A stretch of DNA of 64,000 nt from Pontibaca methylaminivorans (GTDB lineage: Bacteria > Pseudomonadota > Alphaproteobacteria > Rhodobacterales > Rhodobacteraceae): contig NZ_FTPS01000001.1 in the NCBI RefSeq assembly GCF_900156525.1, positions 806,001 to 870,000 on the forward strand. The letters run 5' to 3'. Each line of letters starts with the position of its first letter. Position 1 is the first letter of the stretch. The position numbers were made by a program, and so were the translations under genes. The notes beneath the pieces are model-generated. The model was given only the letters and a program-made list of their open reading frames with translations, had not been told where the DNA came from and did not search any database. Shown piece after piece: positions 26,672-35,636 of this stretch.

Positions 26672-26848
26672 GGGGTCTTCCTCGTGTCTCGTTCGGTCCG
26701 GCGCGGAGTCCGGGACGATCCTGCCCCATCGGCCGCGGATATGGCAGGTCCGATATGGCCGAAAACGCGGCGGCATGTCCGCGGACACCTTCCGGTAAGA
26801 TTCTCGCGCTAGGCTTTTCGCGAACCATCACGCAAGAGGAGCATCGCA

Positions 26849-27184
26849 GTGCCTTTAAGCAGTATCGACCGGGGCGGGATCCGCATCGTGCGGGTCGAAT
26901 CCACGCGAATCGATGCCGCCGGCGTGATCCGCTTCAAGGAAGCGATGCGGGCCTGTATCGGCGATGCACCGGATCTGGTGATCCTCGACCTGGAGCAGGT
27001 CGAATTCATCGATTCGAGCGGGCTCGGCGCGATCATCGCGACGATGAAACAGCTTGGCGAAACGCAGATGGCGCTGGCCGGGCTTGGCACGCTCGTCGAA
27101 AAGGTGTTCCGCCTGACGCGCATGGACAGCGTCTTTGCGATTTACCCGACCGTGAACGATGCCCTGCGTGCCGCCGGAAAGTGA
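26849..27184 (+). CDS. STAS-domain anti-sigma factor antagonist
   Basis: 111 residues, GTG start after an AGAGGAG site. The single STAS domain carries the phosphorylation-site motif 'FIDSSGLGA' (S56/S57) typical of SpoIIAA/RsbV proteins. By family the unphosphorylated form binds and blocks an anti-sigma/HATPase partner, which is the next gene. It is divergent from the FAD/GcvT gene. Confidence 0.88.
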   Translation: MPLSSIDRGGIRIVRVESTRIDAAGVIRFKEAMRACIGDAPDLVILDLEQVEFIDSSGLGAIIATMKQLGETQMALAGLGTLVEKVFRLTRMDSVFAIYPTVNDALRAAGK

Positions 27185-27215
27185 CCTGCGGGCGCGTGCC
27201 CGGGGCGGTTTTGCC

Positions 27216-27662
27216 ATGACGATTCCGCCGACCGCGCCCGATGCGCGCCGATTGCTCGTGCAGCTTGCGCTGTGGCTGCCCCGGGCGGGGGTCGGGGCCG
27301 ATGACGGCGATGCGCTTCAGATCGTGCTTGCCGAGGCGGTGAACAACATCGTGGAACACGGCTGCTGCGGCATGGGGGAGGCGATTTCGGTGCGGATCGC
27401 CCCGGTCGGGCGAAGGCGGCTTTTCATCGACATTCACGACCGCGGCCGGAAAATACCGCAGGCCGCCCTTGCCTGCCGCCCCGCTCCGCCCTGCGCGTCG
27501 GGCGGGCCGGACGGCCGGCTTTCGGAGGGGGGATTCGGCTGGCAACTGATCCGGGCCCTGGTGCGGGGCGTGCATTACGGGCAGGACGGGACCGGCAACA
27601 GGCTTTGTCTCATTCTCGAAATCCGGGGCACCGGCCGTCGGAGGGCCTCGCCAATGTCATGA
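27216..27662 (+). CDS. HATPase anti-sigma factor / serine kinase (RsbW-like)
   Basis: About 148 residues from the ATG at 27216; an in-frame ATG at 27159, inside the STAS gene, would add 19 residues but has no ribosome-binding site. The GHKL ATP-binding fold is recognisable from the N-box 'LAEAVNNIVEHG', G1-like 'DRGRKIP' and G2-like 'GGFGWQLIRALV'. By family it binds a sigma factor or phosphorylates the STAS partner. No SpoIIE phosphatase or sigma factor is within the window, so its target is unknown. Confidence 0.8.
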   Translation: MTIPPTAPDARRLLVQLALWLPRAGVGADDGDALQIVLAEAVNNIVEHGCCGMGEAISVRIAPVGRRRLFIDIHDRGRKIPQAALACRPAPPCASGGPDGRLSEGGFGWQLIRALVRGVHYGQDGTGNRLCLILEIRGTGRRRASPMS

Positions 27663-28066
27663 AAGCGCCATGGAATGCGCCGATAACAATCCTGTTGCCA
27701 CGGGCTGGCGGCTCTCCCGGCATCGCGCGCAACAGTCCCCAGCGGTGCGATGCCGGGTTCGAGCGCCCGGAATTTTGCGAGTTGCGGCACAACACACGTC
27801 TGGCGCGAATCGGACCTCCGCCATAACCTGCACCCGACCGCCCCGGCACCAGGGGACCGCGGCGCGCCGCAGGCAAGGTGGAACCCGGGAAACGGTTATA
27901 CCGCAAGCCGGTAGGGGCCGCCGGAAACCCCGTGCCGCCGGGCGGGCGAAGCGGGGGCTTGGAGAACGCGCCGCGATAATGCCCGAACGGCCCGCAAACG
28001 AGAGGCCGCAACAGCAACCGATCCGGTGCGGCAATCGGCCCGATATGAATATTCAAGGAGCGCGAG
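27663..28066. other. intergenic region, no gene seen
   Basis: 404 bp between the HATPase gene and the small 75-residue gene. Several overlapping open frames exist on both strands but have the arginine/proline-rich composition of GC artefacts and no ribosome-binding site. The last 20 bp contain the ribosome-binding site of the next gene. No clear hairpin with a T-run was found. Confidence 0.5.
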
Positions 28067-28294
28067 ATGAGCGAGACATGGCTGGAAACCCTGATCACCC
28101 CCGATCCGCAGGCGGGGTATGACCTTGCGGTCAAGCTGGCGCGTGTCGCGGTCAAGCTGACCCAGGGCGATGCCCGGGTTCGCGACGAGTTGCGCAAGGA
28201 TTACGAAGCGAATGCCGATTCGCTGATCGCGGTGTCCGCCGTGGTGGCCACGCATTTCCAGACCGTCGCCGCCGCGAACAACTACTGGCGCTGA
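28067..28294 (+). CDS. small conserved-looking protein of unknown function
   Basis: 75 residues, ATG preceded by a strong AAGGAGCG site at ideal spacing. The composition is that of a real cytosolic helical protein ('AVKLARVAVKLTQGD', 'RVRDELRKDYEANADSL', ending 'ANNYWR'), with no signal peptide or membrane segment. I do not recognise the family. It stands alone, downstream of the STAS/HATPase pair and before the convergent PHA genes. Confidence 0.7.
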   Translation: MSETWLETLITPDPQAGYDLAVKLARVAVKLTQGDARVRDELRKDYEANADSLIAVSAVVATHFQTVAAANNYWR

Positions 28295-28660
28295 CCGTTC
28301 CTGCAGGCGCTGTTTTGCGCAGGAGCGGGTTCCGCCGGCTGCCTGTCGCCTGTCGCGCCACGTGCGATCGGGAACGACCGATGCCGGGCTGTCCCGTTTT
28401 CCGGCAGCGGCGCCCTCGCCGAAACCATCGGACCTGCCGCCCCCGGTCGAGCGCCGCTTTCACCGGACCGGCCGACATCGCGCGGTGCACCGCGACGCGC
28501 GCCTGGCGTAAGGGCGGGAGCGGCACAGGCTTCCCCCTCGCGCAAATCCCGCATCATATCACCCGAGCGTCGCTACCGCGAACAACGTGTCGTCGCGCAG
28601 GGAACGCATTACATTTCCGTCACATGACCGCCGGCACATACAGCCCGCGCAATCGCCGGT
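28295..28660. other. intergenic region, no gene seen
   Basis: 366 bp between the convergent 75-residue gene and the phasin-like gene. A weak stem (gcgc-tgtttt-gcgc) lies just after the small gene's stop, around 28308-28321. Otherwise only low-quality open frames. No repeat or RNA gene is recognised. Confidence 0.4.
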
Positions 28661-29089
28661 TCAGCGGGTGTCACGCCCCCTGCCGGTCTTGCCGTCCGCA
28701 GCCGCACCAAAGCCGCCCGCGCTCGCGAAGCCCGCAAACAGCACTCCGCTGCAGCGGGCGAGCAGTTCGCCATATTCGCGCGCATCGGTCGTCATCCGCT
28801 CGAGCGAACCGCGCTGCCATTCGGACAGCACCTCGATCACGTTCTGCGGGTTGCCCGATCCGCTGCCGGCCAGCTTCTCGCAGGCATGAACCGCGGCCTG
28901 CGTGGCCTCGTTGCGGCGACGGAACCAGGCTCTGGCGAAGGTCTCGGATTCGGCCAGGATCCGTTCCTGCCGCTCCCAGAACTCGCGCGCCTGAATCCCC
29001 GCGGCCGGCGTCGCTTCCATCATGTCGCGGGTGCTTTGAAACAGTTCCGCAATGCCCTGCGGCCTGCGGTCATCGTCTTTTCGGGCCAT
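28661..29089 (-). CDS. phasin-like PHA granule protein
   Basis: 142 residues. The start at 29089 has an AAGGAGAG site. Largely alpha-helical and charged ('ELFQSTRDMMEATPAAGIQ', 'EFWERQERILAESETFARAW' each a helix), then 'EVLSEWQRGSLERMTTDAREYGEL' (quoted in part), with a glycine/alanine-rich end. This pattern and its position directly after phaC suggest a phasin coating polyhydroxyalkanoate granules. Sequence identity to named phasins is not obvious by eye, so the call leans on context. Confidence 0.65.
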   Translation of the reverse strand: MARKDDDRRPQGIAELFQSTRDMMEATPAAGIQAREFWERQERILAESETFARAWFRRRNEATQAAVHACEKLAGSGSGNPQNVIEVLSEWQRGSLERMTTDAREYGELLARCSGVLFAGFASAGGFGAAADGKTGRGRDTR

Positions 29090-29148
29090 CCTTCTCTCCT
29101 TGTCCGATGTCCCCCGCCCCGTACGAGATCCGTTCAGGTTCCTTTGCC

Positions 29149-30993
29149 TCATTCCTGCAGGACATAGCTGCCCGGCGCATCCATGAGCGGCGGCAAGGCC
29201 CGGCTGCCCATGGGTGGCGGCGCGACGGGAGCGCCGCTCCGGCGGGCCAGCCAGTCGCCCCATGCCGTCCACCAGGAGCCCTCGTTGCGCTCGGCGGCAA
29301 GCAGCCAGTTTTCGGGATCGAGATAGGGCTCGCTGCGCAGGGTTTCCCTGATCCGGTAGTGGCGTCGCGGGTGGCCGGGCTCGGACACGATCCCGGCGTT
29401 ATGCCCTCCGCTGGTCAGCACGAAGGTCACGTCGCTTTCGGTCAGCAACTGCACCTTGTAGGCCGACCGCCAAGGCGCAACATGGTCGGTTTCGGTGCCG
29501 ACGGCAAAGATCGGCATGCGGATGTCGCTCAGCGCCACGGCGCGGCCATCGACATGATAATTGCCCATCGACAGGTCGTTGTCGAGGAACAGGCGGCGCA
29601 GATATTCGCTGTGCATGCGATAGGGCATGCGGGTCGCATCGGCGTTCCAGGCCATGAGATCGAACATCGGCGCCTTTTCACCCAGCAGGTATTCGCGCTG
29701 GAGCCGCGACCAGATCAGGTCGTTCGAACGCAGCAACTGGAAGGCGCCCGCCATCTGCTCCGAAGCGAGGTAGCCCTCGCTCCACATCATGTCCTCAAGG
29801 AAGGCGACCTGGCTTTCGTTGATGAAAAGCATGAGCTCGCCCGCCTCGCTGAAATCGGCCTGCGCGGCCAGCAGTGTCATGGTGGCGAGGCGGTCATCGC
29901 CATCGCGCGCCATCGCCGCGGCCGCGATCTGCAGCAGCGTGCCGCCAAGGCAGTAGCCGACCCCGTGCAGCCGGTCCGCGCCGGTGATCTCCTGCACCGC
30001 GTCGAGCGCCTCCATCACGCCGAGCCTGCGGTAATCCGCCATGCCCAGGTCGCGATCATCGCCATCGGGATTCTTCCAGGACACCATGAACACCGTGTAG
30101 CCCTGCGAGACCAGCCAACGCACCAGCGAATTCTGCGCGCCAAGATCAAGGATATAGTATTTCATGATCCAGGCCGGCACGATCAGCACCGGTTCGGGGT
30201 GCACGGTGCCGGTCGTGGGCTCGTACTGGATCAGTTCGATCAGACGGTTCTGCAGCACGACCTTGCCCGGAGTGGTGGCAAGGTTCTCTCCCACGCGGAA
30301 ACCCTCGGTCCCGGCGGGCGGCTGGCCGACCAGCGCGCGTTGCCAGTCATCCAGAAACGCCTGCCCGCCGCGCAGCAGGTTGGCGCCCCGTTCCTCGACC
30401 GTGCGTTCCAGAACCTCGGGATTGGTCGCGAGGTAATTCGACGGCGAAAACATGTCGAGAATCTGGCGCGCGGCAAAGGACACCGCGTTTTCATGCTGCC
30501 GTGAAAGGCCGCTGATTCCGGTCGTGGCGTTGTGCCACCATTGCTGGGTCAGCAGGAAATTCTGATAGATCAGGTTATAGGGCGGGCGCTGCCAGGCCTC
30601 GCCCGAAAAGCGGCGGTCCTGCGCCAGCGGCTCGATACAGGCCGGGGTGTGCCGGTGCCCGACGGCCCCGCAGCGGGTCGCATAGTGCCAGAGCCGCGCC
30701 TGTTTGCGCGCGGCCTTCGCGGCCAGTTCCATCTGCTTGCCCGGCGATGCGGCGAGGTGCAGCCCCCAGTCGGACCAGGCGCTCCAGAGCGCGGCGGGCG
30801 ACAGCCCGAGCGTCATGCGGGCCAGCGCGGCATGGGCGGTGCGGTCGATGAGACGGGCGAGATCCCCGGCCTCCAGCCGGTCGTGGGCCGCGTCGTCGGT
30901 CTCCGCCCCCGCCTTGAACGACCGGGCGCAGGAACCGCCCGCAGCGTTCGAATCGCGCTGCTTCGCTTCCTTCGAGACGCTGTCCTTCGCCAT
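29149..30993 (-). CDS. phaC: poly(3-hydroxyalkanoate) synthase
   Basis: Polymerises hydroxyacyl-CoA into storage polyester at the granule surface. 614 residues, ribosome-binding site GGAGGA. An alpha/beta-hydrolase with the lipase-like box 'GYCLGG' and nucleophile C348; the other triad residues are D503 in 'TETDHVAPW' and H531 in 'SGGHNAG'. The N-terminal PhaC domain contains 'FSGEAWQRPPYNLIYQNFLL' (about 129-148). The N-terminal 50 residues are hydrophilic and variable. Length fits class I enzymes. It is followed by a phasin-like gene and divergent from the sulfurtransferase. Confidence 0.93.
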   Translation of the reverse strand: MAKDSVSKEAKQRDSNAAGGSCARSFKAGAETDDAAHDRLEAGDLARLIDRTAHAALARMTLGLSPAALWSAWSDWGLHLAASPGKQMELAAKAARKQARLWHYATRCGAVGHRHTPACIEPLAQDRRFSGEAWQRPPYNLIYQNFLLTQQWWHNATTGISGLSRQHENAVSFAARQILDMFSPSNYLATNPEVLERTVEERGANLLRGGQAFLDDWQRALVGQPPAGTEGFRVGENLATTPGKVVLQNRLIELIQYEPTTGTVHPEPVLIVPAWIMKYYILDLGAQNSLVRWLVSQGYTVFMVSWKNPDGDDRDLGMADYRRLGVMEALDAVQEITGADRLHGVGYCLGGTLLQIAAAAMARDGDDRLATMTLLAAQADFSEAGELMLFINESQVAFLEDMMWSEGYLASEQMAGAFQLLRSNDLIWSRLQREYLLGEKAPMFDLMAWNADATRMPYRMHSEYLRRLFLDNDLSMGNYHVDGRAVALSDIRMPIFAVGTETDHVAPWRSAYKVQLLTESDVTFVLTSGGHNAGIVSEPGHPRRHYRIRETLRSEPYLDPENWLLAAERNEGSWWTAWGDWLARRSGAPVAPPPMGSRALPPLMDAPGSYVLQE

Positions 30994-31311
30994 TCATGTC
31001 CTCCGGCTGGCGGATCGGCTCCCCTGTTCAAAGATCGGGTCCGCGAGGCGAGAGTTCAAGCCCGCCCCGGCCGGCCGTGACCGAGTCGCGGGACCGGCTG
31101 AAAAATCGCCGAATAAGGATCTCCATGTCGCGCCGGCGTGAATTTCGGAATGTTGTTCTCTATTTCCCGCCCCAACGAAACGCACGCCCTTCCGGCATTT
31201 CGGGCGCGGAACGGCGTTCCCGTATCCGCATCGCGTCAGACCGGCACCGCCCTTGTTTCGGGGCCTGCCGGGTGGCACTTCGCGTCACGTATATCACGGA
31301 GGATTTCTTCC
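30994..31311. other. intergenic region between divergent phaC and sulfurtransferase genes
   Basis: 318 bp that must hold both promoters. The ribosome-binding sites are at its two ends (GGAGGA for phaC, ACGGAGGAT for the sulfurtransferase). The middle (around 31085-31160) is less GC-rich. No clear operator palindrome was found. Confidence 0.5.
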
Positions 31312-32259
31312 ATGACCTTTCCGTTCAGCCTCACCGCCGCCGCTGTCGCGCTCGCCCTTGGGCCGACCCTTGCCGCAGCAGCGGATTTCGGGCCGCTCGT
31401 CACCCCGCAGGAGCTTTCCGCGCTGGTCGGGAAAGACGCGGCGCCACTCGTGCTCGATATCCGCGGCGAAGGTGAGGACGGCTATGGCGGCGGCCATATC
31501 GCGGGTGCGGTGAACGCGCCCTATCAACTGTTCCGCGGCCCGGCCGAAAATCCGGGTGCCGTGCCCGATGACGCGACGCTGACCAGCAGGTTCCGCGAAC
31601 TCGGCATCAGCCGCGAACAGCCGGTGGTCGTGGTCCACCAGGGCAGCGACGACACCGATTTCGGCGCTGCAGCGCGGGTATACTGGACGCTGAAATCAAG
31701 CGGCGTGAGCCAGCTTGCAATCCTGAACGGCGGCGTCAACGGCTGGAAGGAAGCGGGATTGCCGCTCAGCACCGAGGCCGTGACCCCGAACCCGAGCGAC
31801 ATCGAGGTGACCCTTTCCGACCAATGGCTTGCCGATGCGGGCGATGTGCAGGCGGCGATCGACGGCGAGTCCGGCGCGCTGCTGCTTGACGCGCGCCCCG
31901 AAAGCTTCTGGAAGGGCGAGGAGGCCCACCCCGCCGCCGCGCGTCCGGGCACGCTGCCCGATTCGCGCGATCTGCCCCATTCCAGCTGGTTTCAGGGCGA
32001 TGGCGCGCTCATCGATGCTTCGGCCGCCGCAGGAATCGCGCAGGACGGAGGCATCGCCCCGGACACCGAGGTCGTTTCCTTCTGCAACACCGGCCATTGG
32101 GCCGCGACCAACTGGTTTGCCCTGAGCGAGCTTGCCGGGGTCGAAGGCGTGAAGCTTTATCCCGAATCCATGGTCGGCTGGTCGCAGGATGAAAACCATG
32201 CCATGAGCAACGTGCCGGGGCGGCTCCAGAACCTCTGGAACCAGATCAAGGGCAACTGA
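31312..32259 (+). CDS. exported two-domain rhodanese (thiosulfate sulfurtransferase)
   Basis: 315 residues. Signal peptide 1-23 ('LAAAADFG' cleavage area), so periplasmic. Two rhodanese domains: the first (about 27-155) has Q110 at the catalytic position ('VVVHQGSDD') and is probably inactive. The second (about 165-310) has the catalytic C258 in 'VSFCNTGHWA'. It lies 14 bp upstream of a YeeE/YedE sulfur transporter, which suggests it supplies or processes the transported sulfur compound. Confidence 0.88.
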   Translation: MTFPFSLTAAAVALALGPTLAAAADFGPLVTPQELSALVGKDAAPLVLDIRGEGEDGYGGGHIAGAVNAPYQLFRGPAENPGAVPDDATLTSRFRELGISREQPVVVVHQGSDDTDFGAAARVYWTLKSSGVSQLAILNGGVNGWKEAGLPLSTEAVTPNPSDIEVTLSDQWLADAGDVQAAIDGESGALLLDARPESFWKGEEAHPAAARPGTLPDSRDLPHSSWFQGDGALIDASAAAGIAQDGGIAPDTEVVSFCNTGHWAATNWFALSELAGVEGVKLYPESMVGWSQDENHAMSNVPGRLQNLWNQIKGN

Positions 32260-32273
32260 TTTCTGAGGCAGGC

Positions 32274-33395
32274 ATGAGCGACCAAACGCTTTCGGCGCCC
32301 GTATCCGGTGGTTTTCTCAAGCGCACGGCCCTGATCGGGGCCGCGCTTTTCGTCTGCCTCGCGGTCGCCCTGTTCGCGGGCGCGCGATTCGGGCTGCTGC
32401 TGGCGGTCGGGCTCGGCTTCGGCATCACGCTCGAAGCGTGTCGCTTCGGCTTTGCCGGGCCGTGGCGGGCGATGATCCTTCGCCGCGAACCGGCCGGCAT
32501 TCTGGCGCAACTGGTGGCCATCGCGCTGGTCGCGATCATCGCCTTTCCGCTGCTCGATTCGCGCCCGGACGAGATGATCGGCGCCATCGCACCGGTCGGC
32601 TGGGCCATGGTCGGCGGCGCCTTCGTGTTCGGCGCAGCCATGCAGGTCGTGCTCGGCTGCGGTTCGGGAACGCTGGTCAACGCCGGCAGCGGCAACCCGA
32701 TCGGGTTTCTTTCGCTGCCCTTCTTCGCCATCGGGAGCTTTTTCGGCGCCAGCCATCTGCTGTGGTGGACCTCGCTCGGCTCGGCGCCGGTGGTGGCCTT
32801 TACCGGGACAAGCGGGCTTGTCGTCACGCTTCTTGCGCTTGCGGCGGTGGCGGCGCTGCTGCTGGCCATCGCCGCCCCCGGGACGCGCCGGATTCCGCGC
32901 CGGATGTGGATCGCGGCCGTCCTGATTGCCGTGTTCGCGCTGGCCAACCTCGCGATCGCGGGCCAGCCCTGGGGCGTGGTCTACGGGCTCGGCCTCTGGG
33001 CTGCGAAGGGGGCGGTCGCGCTTGGCGCCGACCTCAGCCAGAACGCGTTCTGGGGAACTGCGGGCAACAGTGAGCGGCTCGGGGCGAGCATCCTGACCGA
33101 CGTGACCTCGCTCACCAATCTCGGCATCATCGCGGGCGCGCTGCTGGTCGCCGCATGGCGCGGCGGGCTTGCGCAGAAGCTGCCGCACCTGCCGCTGCGC
33201 GCCTGGGTCGCGGTGATCGTCTCGGGTTTTCTGCTCGGCTATTCCTCGCGCCTTGCCTTCGGCTGCAACGTGGGTGCCTTTTTCAGCGGCATTTCAACCG
33301 GATCGCTGCATGGCTGGGCGTGGTTCGCCGCCGCTTTCGCCGGCAGCGCGGCGGGCCTCCGGCTGCGGCCCCTGCTCGGGCTCGAACGCCGATGA
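32274..33395 (+). CDS. YeeE/YedE-family sulfur-compound transporter
   Basis: 373 residues with about nine to ten membrane helices. The conserved cysteine-bearing motifs of the thiosulfate transporter family are present: C56 in 'LEACRFGF', C129 in 'VLGCGSGTLVNAG', and a cysteine near 331 in 'AFGCNVGAFFSG'. By family it imports thiosulfate or a related sulfur species through a cysteine relay. It is in one operon with the periplasmic rhodanese upstream and a small membrane-anchored protein downstream. Confidence 0.88.
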   Translation: MSDQTLSAPVSGGFLKRTALIGAALFVCLAVALFAGARFGLLLAVGLGFGITLEACRFGFAGPWRAMILRREPAGILAQLVAIALVAIIAFPLLDSRPDEMIGAIAPVGWAMVGGAFVFGAAMQVVLGCGSGTLVNAGSGNPIGFLSLPFFAIGSFFGASHLLWWTSLGSAPVVAFTGTSGLVVTLLALAAVAALLLAIAAPGTRRIPRRMWIAAVLIAVFALANLAIAGQPWGVVYGLGLWAAKGAVALGADLSQNAFWGTAGNSERLGASILTDVTSLTNLGIIAGALLVAAWRGGLAQKLPHLPLRAWVAVIVSGFLLGYSSRLAFGCNVGAFFSGISTGSLHGWAWFAAAFAGSAAGLRLRPLLGLERR

Positions 33396-33571
33396 TGCGC
33401 GGGAGCCGATACCTCGTCGCGCTCGCGATGCTGCTTTTCATCGGTGGGCTGATGCTGCTCGACGTCGCGACGAGCGCCGCGCCGAACCCGTTCCAGGCGC
33501 CGCCCATGCTCGCGCTTGGCTCGGGGCAGGCATCGGGCGGCGCACATTGCGCAAGCCTGCCGACCGACTGA
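33392..33571 (+). CDS. small single-span membrane protein
   Basis: 59 residues. The ATG overlaps the stop of the YeeE/YedE gene (ATGA arrangement), a sign of coupled translation. One hydrophobic helix (about 7-25, 'YLVALAMLLFIGGLMLLDV') is followed by a short, probably periplasmic tail with one cysteine. No family recognised. Position suggests a role with the sulfur transporter. Confidence 0.6.
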   Translation: MMRGSRYLVALAMLLFIGGLMLLDVATSAAPNPFQAPPMLALGSGQASGGAHCASLPTD

Positions 33572-33652
33572 GCCCGCCCGACGCCCACTTGCCATTGCCC
33601 GGGCAAAGATGTTGTCCTTCGCCGGCCTGATCCCGCCCGGAGGCCCGCACCC

Positions 33653-34378
33653 GTGCCGCCATTCCGCCGCTACGCCGTCTATGTCCTGCCCGATCCCGCG
33701 CGCGCGCCTTGGGCGCGGCTGGCCACTGCCTGGCTTGGCCGCGACGTTCTGCAGGACGTGTCGCTTGCGCATCCCGACTGGCCCGCCCTGCCCCGCCCGC
33801 CGGCCGAAATCACCGCCCGCCCGCGCCGTTACGGCCTGCACGCGACCATCAGGGCGCCATTCCGCCCGGCCCGGGGCGTGGACGAAACCACCCTCTGCGC
33901 GGACCTCCGGGCGCTCGCGGCCCGGCTTGCCCCGGTCGGCGTTCAGGGGCTGCGGCTTGCGCCGCTGGGGCGGTTCCTCGCCCTTGTGCCCGGCCCCGAG
34001 GGCGGGACACAGGCCACCGCGCTTTCCGATCTTGCCGCCGAGGTGGTGCGCGGGTTTGACCATCTTCGCGCGCCTGAGGACGCGGCGGACCTTGCGCGCC
34101 GGCGCGGCGCCGGGCTCGACGCGCGGGGCGAGGAGCTGTTGCAGCGGTGGGGCTATCCGCATGTGATGGAGCGGTTCCGCTTTCACATCACGCTGACCGA
34201 ACGCCTTGCGCGGAACGATCTCGCCGCGGTCCATGAGGTTCTCTCCGCCCGGCTCGGCCCGCTTCTGCCGGCGCGGTTCACCGTCGATACGCTCTGGCTG
34301 CTGGGCGAGGACAGTGCCGGGCTGTTCCACCCGGTCTGCCCGGCCCCGCTCGGCAGGCCGCGCGCGTCACTCGACTGA
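33653..34378 (+). CDS. DUF1045 family protein (2H phosphoesterase-like)
   Basis: 241 residues, GTG start after a GGAGG site. Two H-x-T motifs, H63-A-T65 ('YGLHATIRAPF') and H178-I-T180 ('FRFHITLTERL'), fit the 2H phosphoesterase fold to which DUF1045 belongs. Members are often near phosphonate genes, but none are seen here, so the substrate is open. Its 3' end overlaps that of bioN by 12 bp on the opposite strand. Confidence 0.82.
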   Translation: MPPFRRYAVYVLPDPARAPWARLATAWLGRDVLQDVSLAHPDWPALPRPPAEITARPRRYGLHATIRAPFRPARGVDETTLCADLRALAARLAPVGVQGLRLAPLGRFLALVPGPEGGTQATALSDLAAEVVRGFDHLRAPEDAADLARRRGAGLDARGEELLQRWGYPHVMERFRFHITLTERLARNDLAAVHEVLSARLGPLLPARFTVDTLWLLGEDSAGLFHPVCPAPLGRPRASLD

Positions 34379-34963
34379 GCGCGCCTCGATCGCCTCGGCC
34401 ATGGCATCGGCCTGTTTCAGCATCCTGACTACCAGCGGCACCACAAGCGCGACCAGATTGCGATCAAGACCGCGCGCCCGCTGCGCCTGCCGGACCTCTT
34501 CGGCAACGCTGTTCACCAGCGGGATGAACCGCAGGCTGAGTGAAATCACCAGCGCGATACGCTCCTTCGGCACGAAGGCCGGCGCATGTTTCAGCGCCGC
34601 CTCGATCCCCTCGACGAATTCGCCCGCCGTGGTGGTCAGGGTGACGAGCGCCGCCGCAAGGATCATGAGCGCAAAGCGGGAGATGACGAAGGCGGCCTCC
34701 TGCGGACCGGCCAGCCAGACCTGGGCGGCAAAGATCGCGGCCAGCACCCAGAGCACCGGGCGCAGCACCGCGAAAACCGCGCGCAGCGGCAGGCGCGCGG
34801 TGACGATGCCGGCCGCGACCAGAGCCGCAGCCGCCGCAATGACCGCCCAGTGGCTGATCAGGAACACCGTGGTGCAGAACACCACGAGCGCCGCGATCTT
34901 GACCAGCGGCCGCGCCCGGTGCAGCGGGCTGTCGCCAAAGACATAAAGACCGCCGCCTAGCAT
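34367..34963 (-). CDS. bioN: ECF biotin transporter, transmembrane (T) component
   Basis: 198 residues, four to five membrane helices, ending in a cytoplasmic segment with 'VRQAQRARGLD', the Ala-Arg-Gly-type coupling motif that contacts the ATPase. It follows bioM with a 7-bp overlap and is the last gene of bioYMN. Confidence 0.9.
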   Translation of the reverse strand: MLGGGLYVFGDSPLHRARPLVKIAALVVFCTTVFLISHWAVIAAAAALVAAGIVTARLPLRAVFAVLRPVLWVLAAIFAAQVWLAGPQEAAFVISRFALMILAAALVTLTTTAGEFVEGIEAALKHAPAFVPKERIALVISLSLRFIPLVNSVAEEVRQAQRARGLDRNLVALVVPLVVRMLKQADAMAEAIEARSVE

Positions 34964-35625
34964 TTCGCCCCCGCGACGTACTCCGCGATCACCGCCGCGG
35001 GCGGACCGTCGGCCCGGATGCCGCCCTCCGCGATCAGCAGCACGCGGTCGAAATCGGCCAGAAGATCGAGGTCATGGGACACCATCACCACCTGCTGATC
35101 AAGCGCCCGGATCGCCTCCATGAAGCGGCGCTTGTTGCAGAGATCAAGCAGCGTCGTCGGCTCGTCGAGCACGATCACCCGCGGATCCATGACCATGACG
35201 CCCGCAAGCGCGATCATCTGCTTTTCGCCCCCGCTCAGTTCATGGGTCAGGCGGTTGCGCAGATGACTGATGCCGAAACGGTCAAGCACCGCGTCGATCC
35301 GCGCCCGCACCTCTTCGGCGCCAAGCCGCAGCCCCTTGAGGCCAAAGGCCAGATCTTCATGCACGATCGGATAGACGATCTGGTTGTCGGGATTCTGGAA
35401 CACGAATCCCACCTGTCGCCGCAGCGCCTTGCCGCCGGCCTTCCCGTCGAGCGTGACCCGGCCCCGCGTTGGCGCCTCGAGCCCGTTCAGAAGCCGCGCG
35501 AGCGTGCTCTTGCCCGAACCGTTGCGCCCGATGATGCCGATGCGCCGCTCGGCCAGAGCAAGGTCGATGCCCGAAAGGATTTCGCGCTCGCCCCGGGTTA
35601 CGCCAACGCCCTGCAATTCGATCAT
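34957..35625 (-). CDS. bioM: ECF biotin transporter, ATPase component
   Basis: 222 residues. The start at 35625 gives 'MIELQGVGVTRG'. Walker A 'GRNGSGKST' (33-41), Q-loop 'FQNPDNQ', ABC signature 'LSGGEKQ' (130-136), Walker B 'VIVLDEP' (150-156) and 'VSHDLD'. The single ATPase per operon is characteristic of the dedicated BioMNY system. It overlaps bioN and is 11 bp after bioY. Confidence 0.92.
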   Translation of the reverse strand: MIELQGVGVTRGEREILSGIDLALAERRIGIIGRNGSGKSTLARLLNGLEAPTRGRVTLDGKAGGKALRRQVGFVFQNPDNQIVYPIVHEDLAFGLKGLRLGAEEVRARIDAVLDRFGISHLRNRLTHELSGGEKQMIALAGVMVMDPRVIVLDEPTTLLDLCNKRRFMEAIRALDQQVVMVSHDLDLLADFDRVLLIAEGGIRADGPPAAVIAEYVAGAKC

Positions 35626-35636
35626 GGGGCGCCCCT

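Noticed and set aside
24230-27184. Operon linking the FAD/GcvT gene to the STAS gene
   Set aside because: They are divergent, and no shared pathway is evident.
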